From Tritrichomonas foetus (lineage: Eukaryota > Parabasalia > Tritrichomonadida > Tritrichomonadidae), in the NCBI GenBank assembly GCA_001839685.1, contig MLAK01000573.1, forward strand, positions 4,268 to 68,267: DNA of 64,000 nucleotides, given 5' to 3'. Shown here in pieces: positions 29,401 through 40,179 of this stretch. Position 1 is the stretch's first letter. Each line of letters begins with the position of its first letter. Under the pieces are notes generated by a model that worked only from the letters and a program-made list of their open reading frames with translations, did not search any database and was not told the origin of the DNA. The translations under genes were made by a program, and so were the position numbers.

Positions 29401-32400
29401 TCATGCGTTTTCAATTTGCCTGAGAAATTCAACTGGATCGATTCCTTTTGGTACAACATATTTTTCACAAATAGTTTTATCAGCAATTTCCTTATCCAAC
29501 ACAAAATACGAATTATTTTCATCATTGAATTGATTGAATGCGACTGGATCTCCAAGAAGCTTGTCAAACTCAAGAATCAAATCTTGTGGATATTCATCAT
29601 GTGATGAATTTTCAAGGCTTGAATCATTTTGATGAAATTGAGAATACTTTTTATGTTTTTGACGATTTGAATTATCATTGCTTTTATGACTTCTATTCTT
29701 TTCGTTTTTGCTTCCTTCATCGTCTGAATTCGATGAAGATGAAGAATAGTCGGAATTCGAGGAATCAGAATCAGAACTTGAAGAAGAAATTGAAGCAGAC
29801 GATGAAGAAGACGAAGAATACTCATTTAAGTCAGACGTATAACCGTCCGCATAATCAATCTTTTTCTTAGCCATTGAAGTTGAATTTCGCACTTTTGGTA
29901 ATTGATGAGGGATTCCATCGTCACTTTTTGAGTCATATGATGCTTTTTTCTTTACAAAAAGTTTGCAATCTTCAACACCAGGCATGATTTGCATCACCTT
30001 CATAACTTTTGGTGATGATAATCCATAATATTCAGGTCCAGAAACCGTTAAATTTCTTCCAGTGTCGACTCCACCATTTCGTGCTTTTTCAATTTCATGA
30101 AGGAGATTTAGCCATGGCTTTGTTGGCACATTTCCAATGAATTTAATGGATGGATCGTCTTTCATTTGAACTACAAATTGTGGAACAGCATCACCAGTAT
30201 CCAAGATTTGGCATTTATACCAAACTTTTTCATCTGGATTCTTTACAGAAGTATAAAATCTTTCTGAAGTGAATCCATTCATGTATATATACCTACTTGT
30301 GTGGAAAGAAGGACGGTCAGTGATCACTTTTCCAAAGTCTGTTACGATCAATGCTGCACTAAGGCGTAAAGGAAGAAATGACTTTAATTCTTTTTCAAAA
30401 TTTTTCACTTGTTTCTTGGATAAAGAACCATAAGGAATTTCCATATATTTATCAATAAATTCCTCAAAACTAGGTCCATTATTTGCATTTGTATATGAAT
30501 TGGTGTCGTTGTTATCATTATTTTCTGTTTCATTGTCGTTGTGTTTATTATTATTATATGATTCTTTTTGCGAACTTTTTATTGACTTTTTATTCGCTTT
30601 TTGTGCAAATGCATGTAATTTTGCATTTTTATTATTTTCGTTGGAGTTTGTTGGTGAATTTGAATTTGATGCATTAAATGAACAATCATCAAATAATAAC
30701 TTTTTAAGATAATAAATTAAGTGTGTTTCTGGGCTTTCTCCAAATTTATCAATCATTATTTTTTCATTATTTATTTTCATGAACCCATTTTCCTTTAAAT
30801 AAAACAAAATTTTCCTATCTTCAGGTGGATATTTACTGAGATTTTCTTCATTTATTCTTTTTAAAACGTTAATTTTAAAACAATATCGTTGTGCCATTAC
30901 TTTGGTGATTTTTCTGCTGCTGAAAAATTCGGGTAAAATGTCATTTCCAGATTTGTTCATTTTTGCGAGATTTTCTTCGAACTGATGAACAAAATCAACG
31001 AAAATTTGATATTTTGTTTGTGGAATATTAGTTAATTGGAATACTTCAGGTAATTTTGTCGTTCCAAAGTTAGAAATCACATCAAAAATCACTTTTTCTT
31101 CAGTTTTTGTGAATTCTTCAAGTGATCTTTTCAAATTTTCATAAGTTAGTGGAATTTCTTCCCCTCTTTGTGAAGCATATTTCAAAAATGACTTCTTTAG
31201 TAATTTTGTAATTATTTTTATTCTTTGATTTAAAGCTGTCATTGGTGGAACTGGGAGTCCGGTAAATTGAGCACCTCCTTTAGCTGGATATCCATCCTCA
31301 TAAACATGCTTCAATAGAATTTCATCATCTTTAAGAGTCCACCAATCAACAGGTTTTTTATTTCCAATTCCACAACCTAAAATTTGATTATTTGGATTTT
31401 TAAGATTTCCAATTGCAGTGTTGATGAAGAATAGAATTTCTATTCGTTCTAATTTGTTTACTTTAGATGAAATTTTTGCAAACTGCTCAAGATCTTTATG
31501 CTTTTGAATAAATTTCCTTTCAACAGATTTACTATCTTTTGTAGCTTTATATGACCACTTCATTACGGGATATTCAATTTTGGTATTATCCAATAAAAGT
31601 TTAATGATTGCATTTGCCGCTGTCATGATACATTTTTCGGAAATATTGTATTTATCAGAATAGTAACTCCATCTTCCATAGCCATAAATGAGGAGATCAG
31701 ATTCAAATTCGATTAGTTTTTTCTCACTCCATTCATCATCTAAATCATAATTATTTTTGTCACCAGACTTTTTATTGGTTTTATCACTTGGTTTTTCATT
31801 GGATTTATAATTGAGTCTATTGCTTTTATGTAATTTACGACTATTTTCCATATTATCATCACTTTTCTCAGAGACACTTTTGAATTTGTTTTTATTTTCT
31901 CCTTTGATTCCTTTCTCAAATTGCTTCCAGAATTTTTTCGTATCTATTTGCAAATTATGCTCAAGACTATTATTTAAAAGATTTGAACTCATAGCAGGAT
32001 TGTTTATCTTCACATTTGCCATATTTTGATTCATATTCGCATTCATGCTCATATTCATATTTTGATTCATGTTTGGAAAAGCATTGTACATGGTGCTACT
32101 AGGAAGTAAATTAGTCATATAATTCCTAGTTGGAAATTGTGGTGTGAAATTATTAATTAATGGGGGTTGAGAAACTGGTGGAATTACTGGTTCGTTTGCT
32201 TGAGATAACGACTCTTGGCTTTCAGGGTTATGATGAATTACTTTTGATTGTGATAACAAATAATTAATATCAATTGTAATATTTGAATACTCTTGTTGGA
32301 TTTCTTTTTCTAAGTTCAAAGCTCCAATTCTTAAATATTTTTCAATGAGTGTATATTCATCATTTGATAAATTTTGAATTAGTGCTAAATCTAAATTTTG

Positions 32401-34677
32401 CTTAGAATTAGAAGGTTGTAAAGGCAGTCCATTTTCAATGATTGAAAATTCTAAACTTTTTTCCGTAACTAATCGATAAACCTTCGATTGTTCTTGATTT
32501 GAAATTCGACTAATTAATTGTATATCGGAAATTTTGTTCAAATCACTTCCTAGAATAATGAAAGTGTCACAATTCAATGAAAGTCCAACATGTGAAGATC
32601 TGGAATTAAGTAAAAATATAAAATCTTGGGATTTTTCTGCGTTAAAACAATCAACTGCATCTTGTCTTAAAGTGCCTCTAACGCCCAAATCCAATCTGTG
32701 AAATCGATATTTTTGAAAAGTGATGAATTCTTCTATTAAATCAAGAAATTTATTCGATTGACAAAGAATGCATACTCTTAATCCATCATCTTTTAATTTG
32801 TTTAAAAGTTTATCAAGTACCAAAAACTTCCCTGATGATTTTATTAAAACATTATTTTCAAAGTTCTTCGACAATTCAAAATTATCCCAATTATTGCTAT
32901 TAAATCCACTATTATTATGAGAATTATTTTTAAAATTGTTGTTATCGTTATTTGAATTTCTTTTCTTTTCTTCTTCAATTATTAGTTTTTGCGCTCCAGT
33001 TAATAAAAATGGATGATGACACACAGAAATCATATCAAGAAGCATTTGTTTTAGATTTGGGAAATTTTTCTTTTTATGTGAAATCAAAATATCTATGTTA
33101 TTTTGAAAGATATCATGAATGAATTGTCTTTGATAATAAGTTAGAGGACAATTGATTGAATATTCATCAATTATTGATGATTCTTCAAATTCATTTTTAT
33201 ATCTACCAAGAACAAAAGGTTCAACATCATCTAGCAGTTGTGTAAACTGGTGTTGCTCTGTTAATTTTCCATATTTACTTCGAAATTTCTTCGAATCATC
33301 GAAAATTGTTGGATAAAAAGAGTGTAGAATGATCCAAATGTCTCTTCTCTTCAAATTTGTAAAAGGCATTGTAAATAATATTAGAAAGTCAATTTTCATT
33401 GTTTGAAAAATAGAATAAACTCGAGTTTCTAAAGTTCTTCGATAAGATTCATCTATGATAACACAATCCCAAGTAATGGAAGAATAGCATTGCTGGTCAG
33501 CAAAAAAGGCATCAGCAGTAGTTAAAATGCACTGGTATTTGGTGACATTAGAATTTGGAATAAATAATTCGTATTGTTGAATAATTTTTTGTCTAGACTT
33601 GCTTCCCATTATTGTTAAGAATGAAAAATCGGTATTTTCTTTAATTTTTCGTTCATAGTCGGAAATCGACTTCATAGAGAGAATGAAAAGAAATGTACCA
33701 CGAATTTTGTATACTTTATTTAGCATGGAAAGAAAATTAAGAACAGGAATGATCCCATCGATTCCTTTTTCATCTGAAATGATAACTTTTCTTTTTTCTT
33801 TTGGTTGTATCCAACAATTATATAAGAAGTTGAAAGTTTCAACTTGGAAATTTGTACTTTTTGTATTGGCAGATTGGCTATTTGATGAAATAGAAATACT
33901 GTTTGAATTTGAGACAAAACCATCTAAATTTGATGTCAAGCTATCAATTTGATAACCAATTACATCATTATTCAATGCACTATTTAAACTATTAGCAATA
34001 TCATTAGTAATATCATTTTCCAATTCGTTGCTCAAATCGATATCGACGCTTTCAGCATTAATATTATGATTTGAATTTTTTGAATGGTTATTAAATCTCA
34101 GCATTTCACTTGCATCAAATTTTTTTGATCCTAATAAATTTTCAGGGATATTATTTCTCGTATTTTCAATTTCTGGCGGTATAATTAATTTATTTTTATA
34201 ATCTTCATAAATGCTAGGAAAAGGCGAAACTATGGCTTCTTTCTCCCAAGTTGAGTTTGTATAATCAAGGTCAGTCCATTTCACAAAATAAAGTCGGCCT
34301 TCTGGCGTTTCTTTGATATCCAATATTTTTTCGGGAATTATGAAATTTGGATTAAAATAAGGCTCGCACGGCGGAGTCGTCGGATTTCTTTTGTCGTAAG
34401 TCTTCTGTTTGTTCTTTTTCGTTTCACTATCAATATCTTCGGATCTCACCCACACTAAATCTTTGTAACTTTTTCCTTTCATCTTGACCAAATATATTTT
34501 GTTTCCATTTTCATCGAATTTGTGGGAACAAAAGTTCTCAATTTCGGACGGCTGTTCAGAAATATCGATTAAATCATTTTTTTCCGGATGTTTTGTGGAT
34601 GAATGAGAATTTTGACTCGGAGAATCGTCGGATGGGCCATTCGCATTTGCGCCCATCTCTTGATTTGCCGATTCCAT
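29401..34677 (-). CDS. CHD-type chromatin protein with FYRN/FYRC domains and degenerate ATPase
   Basis: A 1758-residue protein. Two chromodomains lie at about residues 46-105 and 110-160 (YFVKWTDLDYTNSTWE). A SNF2 helicase core follows collinearly (about 285-760), but its motifs are lost: DEMGLGKT is DEKGIDGI (about 300), DEAH is DESY (about 407), TGTPLQN is FTMPFTN, and the RAHRIGQ arginine motif is SRISNQE. A CHD-like DNA-binding part includes YGYGRWSYY (about 1000) and a DWWTLKDDEILLKHVYEDGY segment like that of CHD6-9. Near the C-terminus are FYRN (about 1445-1495, with RYIYMNGFTSERFYTS and WYKCQI) and FYRC (about 1510-1560, with GPEYYGLSSPKVMKVMQIMP). A Ser/Asp-rich stretch follows. It probably binds chromatin without remodelling by ATP hydrolysis (inference). 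The ATG at 34677 is clear. Confidence 0.88.
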   Translation of the reverse strand: MESANQEMGANANGPSDDSPSQNSHSSTKHPEKNDLIDISEQPSEIENFCSHKFDENGNKIYLVKMKGKSYKDLVWVRSEDIDSETKKNKQKTYDKRNPTTPPCEPYFNPNFIIPEKILDIKETPEGRLYFVKWTDLDYTNSTWEKEAIVSPFPSIYEDYKNKLIIPPEIENTRNNIPENLLGSKKFDASEMLRFNNHSKNSNHNINAESVDIDLSNELENDITNDIANSLNSALNNDVIGYQIDSLTSNLDGFVSNSNSISISSNSQSANTKSTNFQVETFNFLYNCWIQPKEKRKVIISDEKGIDGIIPVLNFLSMLNKVYKIRGTFLFILSMKSISDYERKIKENTDFSFLTIMGSKSRQKIIQQYELFIPNSNVTKYQCILTTADAFFADQQCYSSITWDCVIIDESYRRTLETRVYSIFQTMKIDFLILFTMPFTNLKRRDIWIILHSFYPTIFDDSKKFRSKYGKLTEQHQFTQLLDDVEPFVLGRYKNEFEESSIIDEYSINCPLTYYQRQFIHDIFQNNIDILISHKKKNFPNLKQMLLDMISVCHHPFLLTGAQKLIIEEEKKRNSNNDNNNFKNNSHNNSGFNSNNWDNFELSKNFENNVLIKSSGKFLVLDKLLNKLKDDGLRVCILCQSNKFLDLIEEFITFQKYRFHRLDLGVRGTLRQDAVDCFNAEKSQDFIFLLNSRSSHVGLSLNCDTFIILGSDLNKISDIQLISRISNQEQSKVYRLVTEKSLEFSIIENGLPLQPSNSKQNLDLALIQNLSNDEYTLIEKYLRIGALNLEKEIQQEYSNITIDINYLLSQSKVIHHNPESQESLSQANEPVIPPVSQPPLINNFTPQFPTRNYMTNLLPSSTMYNAFPNMNQNMNMSMNANMNQNMANVKINNPAMSSNLLNNSLEHNLQIDTKKFWKQFEKGIKGENKNKFKSVSEKSDDNMENSRKLHKSNRLNYKSNEKPSDKTNKKSGDKNNYDLDDEWSEKKLIEFESDLLIYGYGRWSYYSDKYNISEKCIMTAANAIIKLLLDNTKIEYPVMKWSYKATKDSKSVERKFIQKHKDLEQFAKISSKVNKLERIEILFFINTAIGNLKNPNNQILGCGIGNKKPVDWWTLKDDEILLKHVYEDGYPAKGGAQFTGLPVPPMTALNQRIKIITKLLKKSFLKYASQRGEEIPLTYENLKRSLEEFTKTEEKVIFDVISNFGTTKLPEVFQLTNIPQTKYQIFVDFVHQFEENLAKMNKSGNDILPEFFSSRKITKVMAQRYCFKINVLKRINEENLSKYPPEDRKILFYLKENGFMKINNEKIMIDKFGESPETHLIYYLKKLLFDDCSFNASNSNSPTNSNENNKNAKLHAFAQKANKKSIKSSQKESYNNNKHNDNETENNDNNDTNSYTNANNGPSFEEFIDKYMEIPYGSLSKKQVKNFEKELKSFLPLRLSAALIVTDFGKVITDRPSFHTSRYIYMNGFTSERFYTSVKNPDEKVWYKCQILDTGDAVPQFVVQMKDDPSIKFIGNVPTKPWLNLLHEIEKARNGGVDTGRNLTVSGPEYYGLSSPKVMKVMQIMPGVEDCKLFVKKKASYDSKSDDGIPHQLPKVRNSTSMAKKKIDYADGYTSDLNEYSSSSSSSASISSSSSDSDSSNSDYSSSSSNSDDEGSKNEKNRSHKSNDNSNRQKHKKYSQFHQNDSSLENSSHDEYPQDLILEFDKLLGDPVAFNQFNDENNSYFVLDKEIADKTICEKYVVPKGIDPVEFLRQIENA

Positions 34678-35390
34678 TGAAGCTTGTTCGTAAATTGGAT
34701 CTTGTATTTTTTTTATTTAAAAAATTGACTTTTTTCTATGATTTATTGAACTTTATTTGCTTTACAAAAGTATTCAATCATAGCCACTTTTTTTCAATGA
34801 ATTTTAATAATTTGAGATATATCACAATGCAAATTATTGGGTTTTTTGAATGGAATTCAATCGAATTGATAATTTAATTGACGAAATATATTCTCATTTT
34901 TCAATAGGGAAAATGATACGGTTATATGTCTGATACTGTGGAATTTTTCGTGAAACAAATAGAGTCTTTGTGAAATATTTTCAATGAAATCTATTTTTGA
35001 TTCAGATGTATACAAACTAACTAGCTCTAGATGTAGAAGACTATTGAGAGATCTAAATGAATAATTGTTGATATTATTGTCATCTAAAAAATATTTAATT
35101 GTAATCCTATTAATAATATATAAATATTATAATTTAAAAATCAAGATACAGAGAAAACCAAATCCAAAAAAAAATTGTGAGAAAAAAATAAACCCCACAG
35201 AAATTTCTGAGAATTATTGAGANAGATAAAAAGTGATTTTATAGCATTAATATCTTGATTATTTCTTATCATAAATCGTGCTTTTTATTATCATATGACC
35301 CTCCATCGAAAATTATAATGTTTTCCAAAATACAAAAATGAAGTATAAAAAAAATATTAATAATTTTGATATAAATAAAAAAAATTTAGG
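34678..35390. other. Intergenic region with one ambiguous base
   Basis: AT-rich upstream region of the CHD gene. Base 35223 is N. I see no gene or structured element. Confidence 0.45.
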
Positions 35391-35993
35391 CATCAATGAG
35401 AAGATTACGAATGTTTTGCCATCTAAATGGCGAGTCATCAGAAAATTCACTTGGCATCGAGTCTGGAAAAAAACATATTGGATTCCATTTTTCTTGATTT
35501 GGTCTTTCAATCGTTGTATCTGTATCCCTGCTTGAGAATGTGCTGTTGAGGACTGCCAGTCTATTTTCTTCATATACTAAAATTTTATGACAGAAAAGAT
35601 TTCAATACATTCATATTTGTCAAATGGAAATTGAATTAATTCAACATCACTGAGTTAAAACTATCAAAATTTTCGCGATTTTTAATTAAAAATCGATAGA
35701 AGAAGTGTAAATAGAATTATGGGAAGCAGTATTATAATCTTTGTGATTCTTGGAAAAAAAGCTTCTCACAATTTTTTTTTAGGCTTTCTCCAAAATCGCT
35801 CTTTTTTCGGTTTAATTGTTGCAAAATTTCAAAACTATGAATAAATATGGCTCATAACTATAAAAAATAGATTTAACAATTGACTGAAAGCTGTTCACCC
35901 GAAAACTGAAACAATAGCTTCTTCAGAATCATTTTCGAAATATTTTTGAATTCGGCCATTTGCGAAGTTTGCGATAAGGGAAATTTTCGTCAT
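35391..35993 (-). pseudogene. Decayed protein-coding gene, two separated fragments
   Basis: On the minus strand an ATG at 35993 opens MTKISLIANFANGRIQKYFE... and ends at a stop after about 32 codons. Near the other end, two frames read like one protein with a frameshift: QFPFDKYECIEIFSVIKF, then VYEENRLAVLNSTFSSRDTD, continuing to WNPICFFPDSMPSEFSDDSP and a tail WQNIRNLLIDA that ends in a TAA at about 35391. The middle has stops in all frames. A 86-codon ATG frame at 35313-35573 overlaps this in another frame and is not accepted. I do not know the parent family. Confidence 0.45.
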
Positions 35994-36969
35994 TCTTTTA
36001 GCTATTTGGGTTTTGATTTTTGACTGATGGNATTAAGTAATACTGATNATAAGGATCATTTTAGTGATTTCGTACGTTAAGACTATTTGGTTTGTATACA
36101 TCTTTTGATTCCAAGCTTTTGATAACACCACTTGTAAAAGTATCAATCGTTCCATTGAAAAATTTTGACAACAAAATTTTTTGAATAAATCTGGAAAAGA
36201 GACATCACAAACTGTCTAAGAAAAAAATGAGTGAATAATTCAATTTTTCACTAGAAGAGGATTGAAAAATACTTTCGTTTGATGAAATGTCAACAATTTG
36301 TCAACAGATAATCATGAGCCATAAACAATATTATGGAGAAAAAAAGGCAATCGTTTTTGAAAAGATCATAAAGATCAAAGACTTGTATTCACCAATGAAC
36401 TTGTAAATTTATTCTTCTTCAATCATGCTAATTATATTCCAATTTATTTTCTTCCTAATAGCGTGGTCGTATTTCACCATCACAGCGTTTCCCTAACCAT
36501 ACGCATGGTGAAATAGCTATTTGATGCAATTTGGTTAGCTTCCCTTTGACTGTGATGTAATTTGCCGTAAAAGTGACATTTTGTTTAATGACACTTTTTT
36601 CTATTTCAATATATTTATTGTTAAAGTCCGAAGTTGCTACTATTAGATTAACTAGAAAGGTAATTAATCGATCTGATGGAATTTATAAGTGAACATTTAT
36701 AAGTATTTCTTCTATTTTGCGAGAGAACAAATATGTACTAATTAGAGTTTTGGCTTTTTTCGTACACGAACAGTTAGTTGGAGTTTGCATTTTCGAAGAT
36801 ATTTGAATGTGATACAAACATGAAAAAGTCTTGAATATATATTAATAATTACTCTTGATATGAAAAATAAATTTATATTAATAATTACTCTTCAGAATTT
36901 AAGAATAAAAAGAAAAAGAAAAGAAAAATAATGTATTATTTAAGTTAAAAACATATAAAATACAAACAA
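35994..36969. other. Intergenic region with ambiguous bases and a structured element
   Basis: Bases 36031 and 36048 are N. The stretch at 36471-36560 has nested inverted repeats (listed separately). Otherwise AT-rich with no gene. Confidence 0.45.
36471..36560. other. Nested inverted repeats, candidate structured RNA
   Basis: CATCACAG (36478-36485) pairs exactly with CTGTGATG (36550-36557). Inside it, CTAACCA (36493-36499) pairs with TGGTTAG (36532-36538). Inside that, GCAT (36503-36506) pairs with ATGC (36524-36527) around the palindrome AAATAGCTATTT (36511-36522). A competing pair, ATTTCACCAT and ATGGTGAAAT (36471-36480/36505-36514), would give an alternative fold. The region is GC-richer than its flanks. 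No RNA family is recognised, so the call stays open. Confidence 0.35.
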
Positions 36970-39900
36970 TTAATTATATAAATGGACAGATCTGTCAATA
37001 ACAGGTGTTTTCTCGATTTTATATACTAATATTTGGGTAAAATTGGGTAAATCGCAAAGGTCAAGTTCATCTTTTGTCATTAGTTTCTTTTTATCTTCTG
37101 TGAAAAACGTAAATCTAAAAGAATGAATTTCTTCTTCAGGAACTTCACAAATATTCAAAATCTTCTTTTTTATATTCAAGATAGTAATATTTTCTTCATA
37201 ATTCAATACAAAAGGAGAGAAATTTGATTTCTTCTGGAAATTCACAAAAATTAATCGATTTGATTCAATTTGGTCTACTGGAATTGGTTCAAATCTCAGA
37301 ATGTAGGTTAGATCATTGATTGTTTCATAACCATCTAGTATTTTTGTAATTTTATTCCTTTTGATATTTAATGTTCGGAAGTTTTGAAGGTTGTCTATTT
37401 CATTTAATTTATTAATATTTAAACGCATGATTTTATTTAGTATAAGTTCTTTTATTTGAGAGACTGGAGAATTTTTTGAAAACAGTGCATCGAAAGTTGT
37501 ATAAATTTTGAAAGAATCTAAAGAAATTTGAATTCGATAACGAATTAAGGAGGCATTTGGCAGTGTGGAGTCAACTTCAATTATATCTAGTTCTTTATCG
37601 GAAGGTAACAAGCATGTTGCCATTAAATCAGTGTCATCAAAATTAAAGGGAAGTGGTTGATGTTTCCGAAAAAATAAAACTTCTTGTGTGATGTTAAATA
37701 TTGTTTTGACAAATCCCTTGAACTCTGAAAACGAAATGTACCTTGGAAAATTAATTTCTTTGCTTTCGTTAGTGTCATTATTCCAATAATTTTTAATTTC
37801 ATTCTTAAATTCACATAAAGTATTTTGATGTAAGTCATTATTATATTTGGAATCATTATCATTATTATGAATGGAATCATTGTGAAAATTGTTATTGGTG
37901 GAATTTAAAGTGTTTTTAAGATTTTTTTGGAAAATATAGTTTATTTTAAGTTTTGTCATCTCACTTGAGTATTCATAAAATGTTAACGCGCTGTATGACT
38001 GAAGAATATCAGGAGATATGTAATCAAAATAATTATATTCATTCTTCAAATTGGGATGATGACTCTCAGGTGATGGATATTGAACCCCCTCCCAATTTTT
38101 CAGCTCAATCACATAAATAAAACTTTTAATAACACCATTTGTTTTATCACTCATTGAAAAAGTAACTATATCACTTGATATTTCATAAAGATTGTCGTCT
38201 TTTTGATAAATGACGATATTTTCTTCAGATACATTTTTTATTCTTTTGATAACTTCTGGTTTAATTATTGAAAAAATTGTATTTTGAGGATCAACTCCTT
38301 TGGAAAATAAAAAAGAAAAAAGCGGCTTTACAAATGGACAGTAAAGAAAAACAAAAATTGGAGCAAATTTATCGAAAATAGAAAAGTAAGAATTCAAACT
38401 ATTGGGGTTTTCTTCGTCCATTTTGATAAACACAAATACATGAAAAATATTCGGGTATTGATATAAAGAACTAAAGTCATTATTTAATTTTTCAATGAGT
38501 CCATCAGTCATGAATTGCCAAATTTCAATTAATTTTTCATCAACATTGAAGTAACTCGCTACTTCTTTATATAATCTATTCAGTGTTTGAGATTTATAAA
38601 GGGAAATTGATAAATTTTCTCCTTCATTCGGATGAAAATTTAATTTTCCTTTTAAAGCATTTTGCTTAATTGTGGATTCCTCTGTAAAAATAAAAAAATT
38701 AACCATATCATCTCCTTTGCACTTTGATTCACTTCCATTATGTATACGATCTAAAATTTTTTTTGGAATGCATTGATCATCAACAGGAACATATAATTTA
38801 TTTTTTTCTATAGAATTTACGTATATTAACATATAAGCAGAAAATGATTGATTATTTCCACCGAAATTTCGTTCAGTTGCTTGAAAAGAATCGACTTTAT
38901 GAACTGTTGAATCATTGAACTCATGCCAATCATCATCAATTGTCGGTCTTAAGAAAGCATAATAATGGCCAGATACAGTCGTTCCAGAATGAACTAAAAC
39001 ACCAAATAATTCATACTCGAAGCCTTTTTTAGTATCACAAAGTAATTCAGTTAAAGAATTTTTGTGAATATCTGAATTCGGAGCTAAATATTTTGTGAGA
39101 TTAATTTTGTTATAAAATTCTAATCGTGAATTAATTTTTATGCTTGAATTTGTTTCTGGATCAATCTGAAATCGTTTTAAATGAAGATATAAAACACGAG
39201 GGAATTTAACAAATTCTATTCCCATTTCAACATCTTGTTTTCCATATTGTTCCGTATTATATTGATTATCGCCACACAGAATTTCTTTTTCAACATACTT
39301 ATCAAAAGATTGATAAATATTTTCACAGCCATTCACTTCGAGTGATAAATCATAAAAATCCGTTTCTTTGGAATTATAAAATTCGACATTTATTCCTTTG
39401 GTGTATGTTTTATAAACTCCACCAAAAATATATTTAATTGAATCATTGTAATCTGTTCCCCTCATTTTATTTTCAAGATTTCCCAACAAAACTCGACAAA
39501 ATTCTTGAACATCATGTTGCATGAATGTAAGCGAAGATGTCCAACCAAATGATCTGGTTAAATCCTGCGTGGATATTGAAGAAAAACAGTTCTTTTGCAT
39601 TCTTGCAAATAATAGTTTCAGATTTAATGGAATGTTTTCTTCGTCCGGTTTATCGATTTTATCATTAATTTTATAAACTAAACTTCTAAAAGCAGGCAGA
39701 TGAAATAAAGCCTGAAGCAATGAGTTCATATAACAAGTGGCACCTTGGTTTTTTAAGCCAGCATATTTTTGAGAAAATAAAGTGGTATCATAAGCAATTT
39801 GTGGAAATAAAATTCCCATATTATGATAATCATCTATAAAATCGTCTTGAAAACCATCGAAACCATTGTTGAAAGAACTTTTATTACTAAAAATATTAAT

Positions 39901-40179
39901 ATTATCTAATGGAGTGTCTTTAAAAATATTGTCAGTGCTTAAGTGAGAATTATTAGGGGCAAAAGAAAAATTGATAATTGATTCAAATTTTTTTGTGTTT
40001 TCAGAGCGACCTTCAAAAACTACATCATGATCATGATTATGATGGTGATCTGTGTTGGTTTCGTGATGTGAATCAACCAGGTCAATATTAATTGTGTCTG
40101 TGTCCAATCTAGGAAACAGCAAATTATTACCATCTAAAAAAGGTGAATCCGGGGTTTCGGATTCAGATTGATCACTCAT
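36970..40179 (-). CDS. USP7/UBP15-like ubiquitin carboxyl-terminal hydrolase
   Basis: A 1069-residue deubiquitinase of peptidase family C19. The Cys box is GLKNQGATCYMNSLLQALFH (about residues 142-161). The His box is VSGHYYAF (about 400), followed by FNDSTVHKV with the catalytic Asp/Asn position. All catalytic residues are present. The C-terminal half (about 480-1069) is long and, as in USP7, probably holds several ubiquitin-like domains that regulate the core. The N-terminal MATH/TRAF domain of USP7 is absent; instead there are about 130 residues of acidic, H/N-rich sequence. An N-rich insertion lies near 790-830. The ATG at 40179 is clear, and CCTTT (minus strand, 40181-40185) sits immediately upstream. 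It is divergent from the UBR-box gene. Confidence 0.9.
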   Translation of the reverse strand: MSDQSESETPDSPFLDGNNLLFPRLDTDTINIDLVDSHHETNTDHHHNHDHDVVFEGRSENTKKFESIINFSFAPNNSHLSTDNIFKDTPLDNINIFSNKSSFNNGFDGFQDDFIDDYHNMGILFPQIAYDTTLFSQKYAGLKNQGATCYMNSLLQALFHLPAFRSLVYKINDKIDKPDEENIPLNLKLLFARMQKNCFSSISTQDLTRSFGWTSSLTFMQHDVQEFCRVLLGNLENKMRGTDYNDSIKYIFGGVYKTYTKGINVEFYNSKETDFYDLSLEVNGCENIYQSFDKYVEKEILCGDNQYNTEQYGKQDVEMGIEFVKFPRVLYLHLKRFQIDPETNSSIKINSRLEFYNKINLTKYLAPNSDIHKNSLTELLCDTKKGFEYELFGVLVHSGTTVSGHYYAFLRPTIDDDWHEFNDSTVHKVDSFQATERNFGGNNQSFSAYMLIYVNSIEKNKLYVPVDDQCIPKKILDRIHNGSESKCKGDDMVNFFIFTEESTIKQNALKGKLNFHPNEGENLSISLYKSQTLNRLYKEVASYFNVDEKLIEIWQFMTDGLIEKLNNDFSSLYQYPNIFHVFVFIKMDEENPNSLNSYFSIFDKFAPIFVFLYCPFVKPLFSFLFSKGVDPQNTIFSIIKPEVIKRIKNVSEENIVIYQKDDNLYEISSDIVTFSMSDKTNGVIKSFIYVIELKNWEGVQYPSPESHHPNLKNEYNYFDYISPDILQSYSALTFYEYSSEMTKLKINYIFQKNLKNTLNSTNNNFHNDSIHNNDNDSKYNNDLHQNTLCEFKNEIKNYWNNDTNESKEINFPRYISFSEFKGFVKTIFNITQEVLFFRKHQPLPFNFDDTDLMATCLLPSDKELDIIEVDSTLPNASLIRYRIQISLDSFKIYTTFDALFSKNSPVSQIKELILNKIMRLNINKLNEIDNLQNFRTLNIKRNKITKILDGYETINDLTYILRFEPIPVDQIESNRLIFVNFQKKSNFSPFVLNYEENITILNIKKKILNICEVPEEEIHSFRFTFFTEDKKKLMTKDELDLCDLPNFTQILVYKIEKTPVIDRSVHLYN

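Noticed and set aside
35313..35573. 86-codon minus-strand ATG frame
   Set aside because: A different frame over the same DNA gives a more protein-like reading (WNPICFFPDSMPSEFSDDSP), and this frame ends in a poly-F/I tail.
36471..36560. Possible spliceosomal snRNA (a GTTAG stretch could pair with a CTAAC branch site)
   Set aside because: No Sm site or other snRNA signature could be recognised, and GTTAG pairs within the element itself. Only the structured-element call is kept.
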